The position numbers and the translations under genes are program-made. Shown piece by piece: positions 1-9,115 of a DNA stretch of 53,424 nucleotides (positions are counted from its first letter, which is position 1; each line of letters begins with the position of its first letter). Origin of the DNA: Longimicrobiales bacterium (GTDB lineage Bacteria; Gemmatimonadota; Gemmatimonadetes; Longimicrobiales; RSA9); NCBI GenBank assembly GCA_035461765.1, contig DATHUY010000052.1:1-53424 (forward strand), written 5' to 3'. Under the pieces are notes generated by a model. It did not search any database, was not told where the DNA came from, and worked only from the letters and a program-made list of their open reading frames with translations.

Positions 1-15
1 TCGGGGGGGCGCCGC

Positions 16-3000
16 CTACGTCGTGATGTCGTCGCGTCGCTCGACCCGGATCACCGGCAGGCCGTTCTCCTGGAGGAGCCGGTTCAGCTCGGCGAGGTCC
101 GTGGCGATGATGGCGTTCAGGGCGTCGAGCTCCGTCGTCAGCTGGCCGGACAGGAGGTTGAACACCTCGTACGACTGGTCGGTCGGCCGGTACTCGCCAC
201 GCTCGATGATGCCGAGCAGTGCGGCGAGCTTGTTGTTGAGCATGATCGGATAGTTGAGCGGATCCTGACTGCTCTGGTTGCGCACCTGATAGATCCGTCC
301 CTCGACCTCGCCCATCCTGGACTTCACGCGGGTGCCGAGCGCCTCGATGCGCGCGTCGTCGGTGTCTTCGAGCCGGTCGTCCACCTGCTCCTTGACGTCG
401 CGCACCATGATGACGGCGTTGTTGGCGTCGTTCACCCGCTCGACCACCTGCTGCGCCAGGTCGAACCGCGCAGCCAGATCATCGAGCGTGACCTGGCCCT
501 CCAGGCGCGGATCGATGCCGATCCGGAGCGGCGCGGTGCGCGTGGTGCCGTCCGCGGTGAGGCGCACGGTGTACTCACCCGGCAGTGCCACGGGTCCGCG
601 GTTGCCCGCCGCCCACATGATCATGCCCTCGAACGTCGTGAAGCCGGGGTGCCGCAGATCCCAGCTGAACTGGTTCAGTCCCGCATCGAGCGACAGGCGT
701 CCGCCGCCTCCGCCGAAGCGGCCGCCGCCCTGTCCGCCCTCCTCGTCGCGATCGTTGCGCGTGGTGTCGGCCTCCGCCTCGTACGTGCGGATGACGCTGC
801 CATCCCGGTCGACGATTTCCAGCGAGATCTTCTGTGCGTCCTCCGGCAGGTAGTAGTAGATGGTGGCGCCGTTGTCGACGCCGCGCTCGGCGCTGGACGG
901 CTCGAACAGCGTGACGCCCGCGACGCGTCCGTTGTTGCGGGCCATCTCACGGAGCGGCGCAACGTCGTACATGATGTAGAACGAGCGGCCGTGCGTCGCG
1001 ATCGCGATGTCCTCGCGCGTGGAAGCGATGTCGGCGATCTGCACGACGGGCATGTCCTGCTGCAGCGAGCGCCAGCTCGCGCCGTTGTCGAACGAGACCC
1101 AGACGCGCTTCTCGGTGCCGAGATAGAGCAGGCCGGGCTGCACGACGTCCTCACGGATGGTCAGCGCGAAGTCGCCCTCCGGGATGCCGTTCGTGATGCT
1201 GGTCCACGTCCGGCCGTAGTCCTCGGTGCGGAACGCGTACGGCATGTAGTCGCCGAGCAGCATGCGATGGCCGGCGACGTACGCGCGTCCGGGCACGTGC
1301 GGCGATGCCTCGACCGTGAAGACCTTGGTGAACTCCGGCAGTCCGGGCGGTGTCACGTTCTGCCAGGACGCGCCGCCGTCGCGGGTGATCTGAACGACAC
1401 CGTCATCGGTGCCCGCCCACATCACGTCCGCCTCGTGCGGTGACGGTGCGAGCGCGAACACCGTCGGATACGTCTCGACGCCCGTCTGGTCGAGCGTGAT
1501 CGGGCCGCCCGACGCCTCCATCGTGGCCGGCTCGGCGCGCGTGAGGTCCGGGCTGATCCGCTCCCAGCTCTGTCCCTCGTTCGTGCTGCGCCAGACGTGC
1601 TGCGACGTCGTATAGAGCACCTTCGGGCCCGTGCGCGAGAACACGATCGGGAACGTCCACTGCACCCGTTCCTTTATGTCCTTCGCCGACCATCCCATCG
1701 GGTTGTCGGGCCAGACATTCACGGCGCGGCGCTGCCCCGTGCCGTAATCGAAGCGATCGAGCGCGCCGCCGTAGCAGCCCGCATAGAAAATGTCGATCTG
1801 ATCCGGGTCGTTGCTGACGTAGCCGCTCTCGCAGCCGCCGGGCGCATAGAAGAATTGCCCACCCGTGGCCAGGTGGCCCCAGCCGCGTGACGGCACGCAC
1901 ACGGTGCTGTTGTCCTGCTGGCCGCCGCACACGTGGTACGGCTCGTGAGCCGTGAGGCCGATGCGGTAGATCTGCGCAGTCGGATAGTCCTGCTCGGTCC
2001 ACGTGCGGCCGCCGTTCACGCTGACGTTGCCGCCGCCATCGTTCGCGTTGATCATCCGCTCGTTGTTCGATGGCGATATCCACAGGTCGTGGTTGTCGCC
2101 GTGCGGCGGACGCAGCTGTGTGTCGAACGTCTCGCCGCCATCGTCGGAGCGCCAGAACTGCACGTTCACGACGTACACCCGGTCCGCATCAACCGGGTCC
2201 GCGTAGATGCGCGTGTAATAGAACGCGCGCTGCCGCAGCTTCCGCTCCGTGTTCATGAGCTGCCACGTGGCACCACCGTCATCGGAGCGGAACACACCGC
2301 CGCTGTCCGCCTCGATGATCGCGTAGACGCGGTTCGGGTCGGCGCGCGACACCGAAACGCCGATCTTGCCGACCGGCTGATTCTGCGGCAGGCCCGGGTT
2401 GCGCGTGAGCTCCGTCCATGTGCTGCCGCCATCGGTGCTCTTGAACAGGCCGCTGCCATCGCCGCCGCTCGACATCGCCCATGGCCTGCGGAACGCGTCC
2501 CACAGTGCAGCATAGATGACGTTCGGGTTCGTCTCGTCGATCGAAACGTCCACACCGCCCGTCTTCGCGTCGCGATACAGCACGCGTGTCCACGTCGCAC
2601 CGCCATCCGTGCTGCGGTAGATGCCGCGCTCCTCGTTCTCCGCGCCGTACTCGCCGAACGCGCCCGCGAACACGACATCGCAGTTCGTCGGATGCACGCG
2701 CACACGCGAGAAGTTGCGCGCTTCGCGAAGGCCGATGTGCTGCCAGGTCTCGCCGGCATCGGTCGTCCTGTAGAGGCCATCGCCCGCCTGGATGTTGCCG
2801 CGCAGCTGTGTCTCACCCGTGCCGATGTAGACGACGTCCGGGTTCGCGGCACACACGCCGATCGAGCCGACCGACGCTGACGTGATCTGACCATCCGTGA
2901 CGGGGTTCCACGTCGTCCCGCCGTCCGTCGTCTTCCACAGGCCGCCGCCCGTCGCACCGAAATAATACTCGAGCGGCCGCGCATCGCTGCCGCCGACCGC

Positions 3001-3162
3001 GATCGACCGCCCGCCGCGATCTGGACCGATGTTCTCCCAGCTCAATGCCGCGAACGGATCGGGTGTGGCGGCCTCCTGCGCCGGCAGCAGCCGGGGCGCG
3101 GCGGACAGGAACACGGTGGTGAGCGTCAGCGTACGAGCAGCTGCGCGTGTGATACTACGCAT
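16..3162 (-). CDS. Secreted sortilin/VPS10-type beta-propeller protein (BNR repeats)
   Basis: Predicted exported protein of about 1048 residues. It opens with a signal peptide (MRSITRAAARTL, then a hydrophobic stretch ending in LLPAQ) followed by many BNR-type blades of the form S-x-D-x-G-x-T-W, for example KTTDGGTTW, RTTDAGETW and KSTDGGSTW. These repeats fill roughly residues 40-750 and are typical of the VPS10/sortilin and xyloglucanase-like propeller fold. A Gly-rich insert (GGGRFGGGGGR) near residue 830 precedes a C-terminal region with an Ig-like stretch and a long helical segment. The start is set at the ATG whose GGAGG Shine-Dalgarno lies at 3170-3174; the reading frame extends further upstream but that part looks non-coding. 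Members are common in Gemmatimonadota and Bacteroidota, usually annotated as glycosyl hydrolase without proven activity. The substrate is unknown. Confidence 0.9.
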   Translation of the reverse strand: MRSITRAAARTLTLTTVFLSAAPRLLPAQEAATPDPFAALSWENIGPDRGGRSIAVGGSDARPLEYYFGATGGGLWKTTDGGTTWNPVTDGQITSASVGSIGVCAANPDVVYIGTGETQLRGNIQAGDGLYRTTDAGETWQHIGLREARNFSRVRVHPTNCDVVFAGAFGEYGAENEERGIYRSTDGGATWTRVLYRDAKTGGVDVSIDETNPNVIYAALWDAFRRPWAMSSGGDGSGLFKSTDGGSTWTELTRNPGLPQNQPVGKIGVSVSRADPNRVYAIIEADSGGVFRSDDGGATWQLMNTERKLRQRAFYYTRIYADPVDADRVYVVNVQFWRSDDGGETFDTQLRPPHGDNHDLWISPSNNERMINANDGGGNVSVNGGRTWTEQDYPTAQIYRIGLTAHEPYHVCGGQQDNSTVCVPSRGWGHLATGGQFFYAPGGCESGYVSNDPDQIDIFYAGCYGGALDRFDYGTGQRRAVNVWPDNPMGWSAKDIKERVQWTFPIVFSRTGPKVLYTTSQHVWRSTNEGQSWERISPDLTRAEPATMEASGGPITLDQTGVETYPTVFALAPSPHEADVMWAGTDDGVVQITRDGGASWQNVTPPGLPEFTKVFTVEASPHVPGRAYVAGHRMLLGDYMPYAFRTEDYGRTWTSITNGIPEGDFALTIREDVVQPGLLYLGTEKRVWVSFDNGASWRSLQQDMPVVQIADIASTREDIAIATHGRSFYIMYDVAPLREMARNNGRVAGVTLFEPSSAERGVDNGATIYYYLPEDAQKISLEIVDRDGSVIRTYEAEADTTRNDRDEEGGQGGGRFGGGGGRLSLDAGLNQFSWDLRHPGFTTFEGMIMWAAGNRGPVALPGEYTVRLTADGTTRTAPLRIGIDPRLEGQVTLDDLAARFDLAQQVVERVNDANNAVIMVRDVKEQVDDRLEDTDDARIEALGTRVKSRMGEVEGRIYQVRNQSSQDPLNYPIMLNNKLAALLGIIERGEYRPTDQSYEVFNLLSGQLTTELDALNAIIATDLAELNRLLQENGLPVIRVERRDDITT

Positions 3163-3268
3163 GGCGTCGCCTCCAGAAACACGTCGGCCGGGATGGGTGG
3201 AGAGGCCCGCGGCGGAGCGCGGGTGAGAGCCGATTGTATCCATTCGGCGGCGTTCGCGCGAGTCACCA

Positions 3269-3297
3269 TTGTCAAACGGCTGCCGCGCTTGTACTTA
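3269..3297 (+). promoter_or_regulatory. Possible sigma70-type promoter for the M23 peptidase gene
   Basis: TTGTCA at 3269-3274 and TACTTA at 3292-3297 are separated by 17 bp, about 100 bp upstream of the M23 gene start. The -35 box is good and the -10 box is weak, so this is a tentative call. Confidence 0.25.
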
Positions 3298-3396
3298 TGA
3301 AGCGACCGCCACGGTCGCCCTCCGTCTCCCCGACGATTCGCGCTGCCGGCTCACCAGCCGGCACGCACTGGCTCACATGCATCCCATGGAAATGCC

Positions 3397-4551
3397 ATGA
3401 AGCTGGCGACGTGCATACTCACGGGGACCGTGCTGCTGCTGGGCGGCTGTACGGCAGGTGAACGGAGTGTATCACCGCGACCGACTGCGGTGCGTTCTGA
3501 ACGCGACATTCACGCGGCAGCCGCCCGGTCGCATCCGGGCCGGCGCGCGTGGGAGGATGCCAGTCGGCGCGCACTGCGGTCGGGGCTGGAGATCGCGCCA
3601 TCGTTCCGCGAGCGCGTCGCGTTCCAGGGAGGCGATGCGCAGGCCGTGGCCTACCGCTTCACGCTGGTGCGAGGTCAGTCGCTGCGCGTGCAGGTGGCCC
3701 CCGTGACGGGTTCGGCCACGATATTCGCAGACATGTTCCAGTTCGTGGGTGGCGACATGTTCCGGCCGGTGCACTGGGCGGAGAAGTCGGCGCGGAGCGG
3801 GCGGTTCGTCGCGCGCGGCGACGGCGAGTATGTGCTCCGTGTGCAGCCGCCGGTCGGCGCGCGCGGCACGGTCGATGTCTCGGTGCTGAGCGAGGCATCG
3901 CTGGTGTTCCCCGTCGAAGATGCGGATCACTCCGCGATCGGCAGCGTGATCGGTGATCCGCGCGACAATGGCGCGCGCTCGCACGAGGGCGTCGACATCT
4001 TCGCGCCGCGCGGCACCGCGGTCGTGGCCGTCGCCGACGGCCGCGTCGAGAAGGCGCGCAACACGCCCACCGGCGGGCTCGTGATATGGCAGGCCGATGC
4101 GGCTTCATCGCTGACCTACTATTACGCCCACCTCGATGAGCTGATCGCGCGCGAGGGCACGTATGTGCGCGCCGGTGATGTGATCGGCAGGGTCGGCAAC
4201 ACGGGCAACGCGCGCGGCACCCGCCCGCACCTTCACTTTGCCGTTTACCGCCCCGGCACGGTGCCCGTGGATCCCGTGCCCATGCTCGCCGCGCGTCACT
4301 CGCAGCCCGGTCCCGGCCTGGGGCCTGTGGACGGCCGCGGCCTCGGCACGCTCGCGCGCGTGAGCAGCGATGGGGTCCGGCTGCGCCGCTCGCCGTCGAT
4401 CGCAGGTGCCGTCATCGGCGAGCTGTCGACCGGCACGCAGCTGCGCGTCATTGGCGCGACCGGCGCATGGCAGCGGGTTCTGCTCGCGGACGGCACGAGC
4501 GGATTCGTGGCCGCGGGCACGGTCGAGTCGTCGTACGCGGGCACGCGCTGA
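3397..4551 (+). CDS. M23 family metallopeptidase lipoprotein with C-terminal SH3 domain
   Basis: Predicted peptidoglycan endopeptidase of the LytM/M23 family, anchored as a lipoprotein (lipobox LLGGC near residue 17). Residues about 40-165 form a beta-rich domain of unknown role. The catalytic domain follows: HEGVD supplies zinc ligands H196 and D200, and the HLH motif at 278-280 supplies the second zinc ligand and the general base; H245 sits in YYYAHLDEL. All expected zinc and catalytic positions are present, so it should be active on peptidoglycan cross-bridges. Residues about 316-380 look like a bacterial SH3 domain (DGVRLRRSPS, TGTQLRVIG) that would bind the wall. It is transcribed alone, divergent from the sortilin-like gene and upstream of pal. 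It may open the wall during growth or be an M23-fold regulator, but the intact site favours an enzyme. Confidence 0.93.
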   Translation: MKLATCILTGTVLLLGGCTAGERSVSPRPTAVRSERDIHAAAARSHPGRRAWEDASRRALRSGLEIAPSFRERVAFQGGDAQAVAYRFTLVRGQSLRVQVAPVTGSATIFADMFQFVGGDMFRPVHWAEKSARSGRFVARGDGEYVLRVQPPVGARGTVDVSVLSEASLVFPVEDADHSAIGSVIGDPRDNGARSHEGVDIFAPRGTAVVAVADGRVEKARNTPTGGLVIWQADAASSLTYYYAHLDELIAREGTYVRAGDVIGRVGNTGNARGTRPHLHFAVYRPGTVPVDPVPMLAARHSQPGPGLGPVDGRGLGTLARVSSDGVRLRRSPSIAGAVIGELSTGTQLRVIGATGAWQRVLLADGTSGFVAAGTVESSYAGTR

Positions 4552-4808
4552 TTTTCGCGCCAATGTGCAGCACTGGCGGTCTTCCCGAAGTATGCAGTGC
4601 CCGCACATTTGTATCGGCCGCGGATCGTCCGTCGTCGTATCCATCGGGGCCAAGTGGTTGCAGGCGCGCAAGTTCGCGAAAACGCTCGAACTGGTCCGTC
4701 GATTGCCTTTCCGTGCAGCAAGTCCGCGGCGACTAGCCGCAGCTGGACGCGGCCGGCCGCGATGGGGCGACGGCGAGCGAATCGAAACAGAAGAAGAGGG
4801 TGAACGCG

Positions 4809-5342
4809 ATGAAGCGGAATGTGTGGCTGGTAGCGCTCGTGATGGTCGCCGCGACGGCGGCGTGCGGCAAGCGTCAGGCACCGGTGCAGCCGGAGCCGCA
4901 GACGCCGCCGCCCGTGCAGGCCCCGCCGCCGGCGCGTCCGGCACCGACCCCGACCAACGATGACGCCGCTGCGCGTGAAGCGGAGCGTCGTCGAATCATC
5001 TCGATCCTGGAGCAGGTCGTCCACTTCGATTACGACGAGGCGACGATCCGTTCGGATGCGCAGGCGCTGCTGGCCGCCAAGGTGCCGGTGCTGCGTGCGA
5101 ACCCGGGCATCCGGATCCGTCTCGAGGGACACGCGGACGATCGCGGCTCGGTCGAGTACAACCTCGCGCTCGGCATGCGCCGCGCGAACGCAGTGCGTCA
5201 GTACCTGATGGAGTTCGGCATCGACGGCTCGCGCTTCGAGACGTTCAGCTACGGTGAGGATCGTCCGTCCGTGCAGGGAGGGACGGAGTCCGCATGGTCG
5301 CAGAACCGGCGCGCGGAATTCCGTATCACGACGGGTATCTGA
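4809..5342 (+). CDS. pal: Peptidoglycan-associated lipoprotein (Pal/OmpA-like)
   Basis: Predicted outer-membrane lipoprotein that binds diaminopimelate in peptidoglycan and works with the Tol system. A signal peptide ending in TAACG gives the lipidated Cys at about residue 19. A Pro-rich linker follows (QTPPPVQAPPPARPAP) and then an OmpA-like domain from about residue 65 to the end, with the family signature around EGHADDRGSVEYN (the D and R that contact peptidoglycan) and a C-terminal SQNRRAEF. About 177 residues is normal for Pal. ATG at 4809 was chosen over GTG at 4800 because GAGGG lies 8 nt upstream. The other tol genes are not in this window. The gene stands alone, with a strong hairpin about 150 bp downstream. 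Confidence 0.93.
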   Translation: MKRNVWLVALVMVAATAACGKRQAPVQPEPQTPPPVQAPPPARPAPTPTNDDAAAREAERRRIISILEQVVHFDYDEATIRSDAQALLAAKVPVLRANPGIRIRLEGHADDRGSVEYNLALGMRRANAVRQYLMEFGIDGSRFETFSYGEDRPSVQGGTESAWSQNRRAEFRITTGI

Positions 5343-5495
5343 TAGGAACGGGACGGGTTTCAGCGGCGGCGCAGAGAAGGTGGCGGCCCCTCCTTCTCTC
5401 CACCCCGGGTGGTCGACCACCGCTCCCAGCGCGTTCCTCCGACTCGCTGGAGGTCGCATGCGCTCCCGCTGAACCCGGCCAACCTCCCTCACGAC

Positions 5496-5528
5496 AGAGG
5501 CGCGCGGATCACTGATCCGGGCGCCTCT
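5496..5528. terminator. Hairpin between convergent genes
   Basis: AGAGGCGC (5496-5503) pairs with GCGCCTCT (5521-5528), and CGGATC (5505-5510) pairs with GATCCG (5514-5519) around an ACT loop. This gives a 14-bp stem with one mismatch. There is no clear T-tract, so it may be a bidirectional terminator serving pal (+) and the small gene ending at 5536 (-). Confidence 0.5.
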
Positions 5529-5535
5529 CTGCTTC

Positions 5536-5811
5536 TCACGGCTCCATGCGCGGGTGTCGTTCCCGGTCCAGCGTATCGGGGTCGCGGCTGCCGGGGCGCG
5601 CTTCAGGCGTGTTCTGGCTGATGACCTTCTGCTTCCCCTCGCGCTTCAGGTCGATGCGCTCCTGGTGTGTGGCGTTCTCGTCGGCCTCGGTGCGCTGCTT
5701 CGATGAGCCGGTCGTCGCGCCCACCTCGCTCGCCTTGCTGCCATGCTCACGCGCTTCGCGCGCGGCCGCACGCCGCTGCTTGTTGTCGCCTTCCATCTGC
5801 TTGCCTGACAT
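5536..5811 (-). CDS. Small hydrophilic conserved hypothetical protein
   Basis: A 91-residue, highly charged protein beginning MSGKQMEGDNKQRRAAARE. It has no hydrophobic segment, is rich in Lys, Arg, Glu, Gln and Asp, and ends with RDPDTLDRERHPRME. The start is set by AGGAGA at about 5819-5824, 7 nt upstream of the ATG; a longer frame extends into the inverted-repeat element and is not believable. Composition resembles small hydrophilic stress-type or disordered proteins, but I do not recognise a named family. It is encoded convergently to pal, with a shared hairpin between them. Confidence 0.7.
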   Translation of the reverse strand: MSGKQMEGDNKQRRAAAREAREHGSKASEVGATTGSSKQRTEADENATHQERIDLKREGKQKVISQNTPEARPGSRDPDTLDRERHPRMEP

Positions 5812-5893
5812 CTCGTTATCTCCTGATGCAATCAATAGGTGCAGCACGATGGGGCAATGCCCGTGCCGGCGGTTGGGTGCAGAGGCTCCTTCT

Positions 5894-6051
5894 TTCACCA
5901 CAGAGCACGCAGAGCACACGGAGGGCGGTTTCGGGTAATCTGGATGGCCAGTAAGGCCGGCTCCTTGTTTTGTTTATAACAAAGGAAATTCGGCTACGCA
6001 GGAGCGCTACTCCGCGCTGCCCTCTGTGTGCTCTGAGTGCTCTGTGGTGAA
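5894..6051. repeat. 158-bp element with 33-bp terminal inverted repeats (CACAGAG family)
   Basis: The left arm (5894-5926) begins TTCACCACAGAGCAC and the right arm (6019-6051) ends GTGCTCTGTGGTGAA. They are inverted copies with 31 of 33 positions matching. The core of about 92 bp is less GC-rich and holds a smaller inverted repeat (CCTTGTT ... AACAAAGG, about 5961-5986). The ACCACAGAG-type repeat is a known sort of dispersed intergenic repeat in many soil bacteria. No coding capacity or transposase is seen. It sits between a minus-strand gene start and the plus-strand S9 gene, so it may also affect their transcription. Confidence 0.8.
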
Positions 6052-6170
6052 TATTCCGTTCGCCGGCTGCACCTGGCAGCGCAGCGCCACGCCGCGCCGG
6101 TTGCGGGCGTGCGCGGGGCCAACCATCTTGCATACACCGCAATCCAATCCCACATGGTCGGAGGCCCGTA

Positions 6171-8759
6171 ATGCCGCTTGCACTGATCACCCGTGCGCGT
6201 CGCCGCGGAATAATCGTCGCGTTGTGGCTCGCCGTCGCGCCCGCTGCCGTGCTCGGACAGGAGGCGCCGCTCGGACAGGAGGCGCCGCTCGCGGCGGAAG
6301 GGTGGTCGCGCCCGCCCGAGCCCATTGCCCGCGCCGTCCTCGCGCCGCGCCACGAGAACATCACGCTCAGCAACGCGAGCCCGGACCAGCGTTACTTCCT
6401 CCGCACGGAGAGCGACGGTCTGCCGTCCATGGCGTCATTCGCCCGCCAGCACATGTGGCTGGGCGGGCTCCAGATCGATCCGCGCGCGAACCGCGCCCGC
6501 ACGTTCACGACGCGCGGCTCGGCAGGCCTGTCGGTGGTGGAATGGGAGAGCAACCGGACCATCGACATCCAGGTGCCGCGTGGGGCGACGGTCAGCGGCC
6601 CGAGCTGGTCGCCCGACGGCAGCCGCATCGCGTTCTTCGCGAACACGGATGATGCGACCCACATCTACGTCGCGGAGCTGCCGCGCGGCACGTCGCGCCA
6701 GATCACGCGCACACCGGTGCTCGCCACGATCAACACGCGCATCGAGTGGACGTCCGACGGCAGCGGCATCGTGACTGTGCTGGTGCCGGGCAGTCGCGGC
6801 GCACCGCCCGCCGTGCCCGCCGTGCCGCAGGGACCGCTGGTGCGGCACACGAGTGAGGGGGAGAACCGGCTGCGGACGTATGCGAGTCTGCTGGAGTGGC
6901 CGCACGAGATGGCCCTGCTCGAATACTACACCACCGGTCAGCTCGCACTCATCGATGTCGCCTCACGCTCCGTGAAGACGATCGGTGCACCAGCCATGAT
7001 CCGGAGTGTCGATGTCGGTCCGCGCGGCGAGTACATGCGCGTCACGACGATGCAGAAGCCGTTCAGCTATATCGTACCGGTCAACAACTTCGGCACGAAG
7101 GAAGAGCTCTGGTCCAGCGATGGCCGCGTGCTGGCCGAGCTGTCGGATCGGCCGCTCAACGTCGGCGTGCGCTCCGCCGGTGCGGGCAACGGCCGGGGCG
7201 GCGCTGACGACGATCAGGCCACGATGCGTAACATCACCTGGCGGCCGGATGGTGCCGGGCTGAGCTACCTGGAGCAGGAGCCCGCGCCCGACAGCACCGC
7301 CGCCGACAGTGCCGCGGCGGACCGCCCGCGGTCGGACACCACGGGCGCGCGTGCATCGAGCCGGCGCAAGGACCGTGTGATGCTCTGGGCGCCGCCGTTC
7401 AACGACGCAAGCCGCTCGATCGTCTACGAGAGCAATGCGCGCATGTCCAACGTGCGGTATTCGGCGGATGGCAGTGTGCTCTTCATCACGGAGGGCTCCG
7501 GTGACAACCAGCACCAGTACGCCGTGTTCCTGAGCGATCCTGCGACGAAGCACACGATCGTGCGTGGCCGCAGCGACGATTTCTACGATAATCCGGGTTC
7601 TCTCATGACGACGGCCGGCCCGCTCGGCTACGAGGTCGTGCGCACGTCGCCGGACAACCGCAGCGTCTACCTCAGCGGGACCCAGTACTTCAAGGACCCG
7701 CAGGAGCAGGCACCCCGGCCGTTCATTGACCGGCTCGAGCTTGCGACCGGCACGAAGACACGGGTCTACGAAGGCGAGAACGCGACCACATCCGAGCGCG
7801 TGGTCGCGGTGCTGGATGCCGACGCCCCCCGTCTCATCATCACGCGCGAGTCGCCGACCGATGTCCCGGACGCGTTCGTGCGCGAGCCGAACGGGCAGGT
7901 GCGTCAGATCACGAACAACCGCGATTACAACCCCGAGATCACGAACGCGCAGCGTCGGCGCTATACGGTGGCGCGCGCGGACGGCCTGACGTTCAAGGTC
8001 GATGTGACCCTGCCCGCCGACTACCGGGCCGGGACGCGACTGCCCGGCATGTTCTGGTTCTATCCGCGCGAGTACACGGACCAGGAGGACTACGACGAGA
8101 CGCTGCGCACGTACAACAGGAACCGGTTCCCGTCGGTCGGCGTGCGCTCGATGGAGTTCCTGACGATGGCCGGATATGCCGTCATTCAGCCGGACGCGCC
8201 GATCATTGGTGAGAGCGGCCGGATGAACGACAACTATGAGCACGACCTGCGTAACAACCTGGCCGCGGTGATCGACCATCTCGACCAGGAAGGCATCATC
8301 GATCGCAATCGTCTCGCCGTCGGCGGTCACAGCTACGGCGCGTTCTCCACGGTCAATGCCATGGTACACACGCCGTTCTTCAAGGCCGGCATTGCCGGCG
8401 ACGGCAACTACAACCGCACGCTCACACCGCTCGGGTTCCAGACGGAGCGTCGCGACCTGTACGCGGGACGCGACACGTACCTGTCCATGTCGCCGTACCT
8501 GTTCGCGAACAACCTGACGGGTGCACTGCTGATGTACCACGGCATGGACGATCAGAACGTCGGTACTGCGCCGGATCACTCCCGGCGACTGTTCCACGTC
8601 CTGAACGGTCTCGGCAAGACCGCAGCGCTGTACATGTATCCGTATGAGGATCATGGCCCGGCCACTGAGGAGACGATCCTCGATCTGTGGGCGCGGTGGA
8701 TCGCGTGGCTCGATACGCACGTGAAGAACGGCGGCAATGCGGGCGTGACGACGAACTGA
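6171..8759 (+). CDS. S9 family serine peptidase, glutamyl-endopeptidase-like (S9D)
   Basis: Predicted exported prolyl-oligopeptidase-family enzyme of 862 residues. A signal peptide (about residues 1-28) is followed by a beta-propeller (about 60-580) and an alpha/beta-hydrolase domain (about 610-850). The nucleophile is S721 in GGHSYGAF; the acid is D793 or D794 in GMDDQN; the base is H828 in YEDHGP. The stretches WFYPREY, IGESGRMNDN and LTPLGFQTE match the arrangement in chloroplast/bacterial glutamyl endopeptidases (S9D), which cleave after Glu. GGAGG lies about 8 nt upstream of the ATG. At the mature N-terminus an 18-bp segment is duplicated in tandem (6252-6269 and 6270-6287), giving GQEAPLGQEAPL. 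It probably degrades peptides in the periplasm. Confidence 0.93.
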   Translation: MPLALITRARRRGIIVALWLAVAPAAVLGQEAPLGQEAPLAAEGWSRPPEPIARAVLAPRHENITLSNASPDQRYFLRTESDGLPSMASFARQHMWLGGLQIDPRANRARTFTTRGSAGLSVVEWESNRTIDIQVPRGATVSGPSWSPDGSRIAFFANTDDATHIYVAELPRGTSRQITRTPVLATINTRIEWTSDGSGIVTVLVPGSRGAPPAVPAVPQGPLVRHTSEGENRLRTYASLLEWPHEMALLEYYTTGQLALIDVASRSVKTIGAPAMIRSVDVGPRGEYMRVTTMQKPFSYIVPVNNFGTKEELWSSDGRVLAELSDRPLNVGVRSAGAGNGRGGADDDQATMRNITWRPDGAGLSYLEQEPAPDSTAADSAAADRPRSDTTGARASSRRKDRVMLWAPPFNDASRSIVYESNARMSNVRYSADGSVLFITEGSGDNQHQYAVFLSDPATKHTIVRGRSDDFYDNPGSLMTTAGPLGYEVVRTSPDNRSVYLSGTQYFKDPQEQAPRPFIDRLELATGTKTRVYEGENATTSERVVAVLDADAPRLIITRESPTDVPDAFVREPNGQVRQITNNRDYNPEITNAQRRRYTVARADGLTFKVDVTLPADYRAGTRLPGMFWFYPREYTDQEDYDETLRTYNRNRFPSVGVRSMEFLTMAGYAVIQPDAPIIGESGRMNDNYEHDLRNNLAAVIDHLDQEGIIDRNRLAVGGHSYGAFSTVNAMVHTPFFKAGIAGDGNYNRTLTPLGFQTERRDLYAGRDTYLSMSPYLFANNLTGALLMYHGMDDQNVGTAPDHSRRLFHVLNGLGKTAALYMYPYEDHGPATEETILDLWARWIAWLDTHVKNGGNAGVTTN

Positions 8760-8782
8760 GCGTCGGCGCGTGAAGTCTGAAC

Positions 8783-8826
8783 GGGGCTGCCGGCTGTCAC
8801 TGACGGCTGGCAGCCCCGCCGGTTTT
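8783..8826 (+). terminator. Intrinsic terminator after the S9 peptidase gene
   Basis: GGGGCTGCC (8783-8791) pairs with GGCAGCCCC (8809-8817), with an inner GTCA/TGAC pairing, followed by GCCGGTTTT. It lies between the convergent S9 peptidase and anti-sigma genes. Confidence 0.6.
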
Positions 8827-8875
8827 CAGACGGCGTCGTTGTTGCGGCGGCCGGCGGCGGCGCGGTGTATCCGGT

Positions 8876-9115
8876 TCAGCCGCCTTCCTCCAGCAGTCGC
8901 ATGAACACCTTCCGGCGCAGCTCCGGCGGCGCCTTCTCGCGGCACTGACTCGCGACGAGCTCGCGGTACGCGCGCTGGAAGTCGTACTGCGGATAACAGC
9001 GGGCACAGCGATCGAGATGTTCCTGGACGCGCGCTGCATCCTCGGTGCACAGCTCCTGATCGATCAGCGCCCAGAGCTGTTCGAGCGCGTCGCTACAGCT
9101 CATGTGCTCGCTCAT
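8876..9115 (-). CDS. rsrA: Zinc-binding anti-sigma factor, RsrA-like
   Basis: A 79-residue ZAS anti-sigma factor. C7, H33, C37 and C40 (HLDRCARC) have the same spacing as the redox zinc site of Streptomyces RsrA (C-x25-H-x3-C-x2-C), and the C-terminal CREKAPPELRRKV matches the family. In RsrA, thiol oxidation forms a disulfide, releases zinc and frees the sigma factor. The start overlaps the end of the upstream sigma gene by 4 bp (9112-9115), so the two are translationally coupled. The ligand set predicts sensing of disulfide stress, as opposed to the plain housekeeping role of many other zf-HC2 proteins. The symbol is by homology; function is inferred. Confidence 0.88.
   Translation of the reverse strand: MSEHMSCSDALEQLWALIDQELCTEDAARVQEHLDRCARCYPQYDFQRAYRELVASQCREKAPPELRRKVFMRLLEEGG

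Noticed and set aside
5894-6051. Insertion sequence
   Set aside because: The element is only 158 bp, has no transposase, and no target-site duplication could be assigned.
6963-8720. Long minus-strand open frame (585 codons) inside the S9 peptidase gene
   Set aside because: Composition is Arg/Val/Ala-rich and shows no domain; it is the antisense shadow of a clear, motif-complete gene in high-GC DNA.
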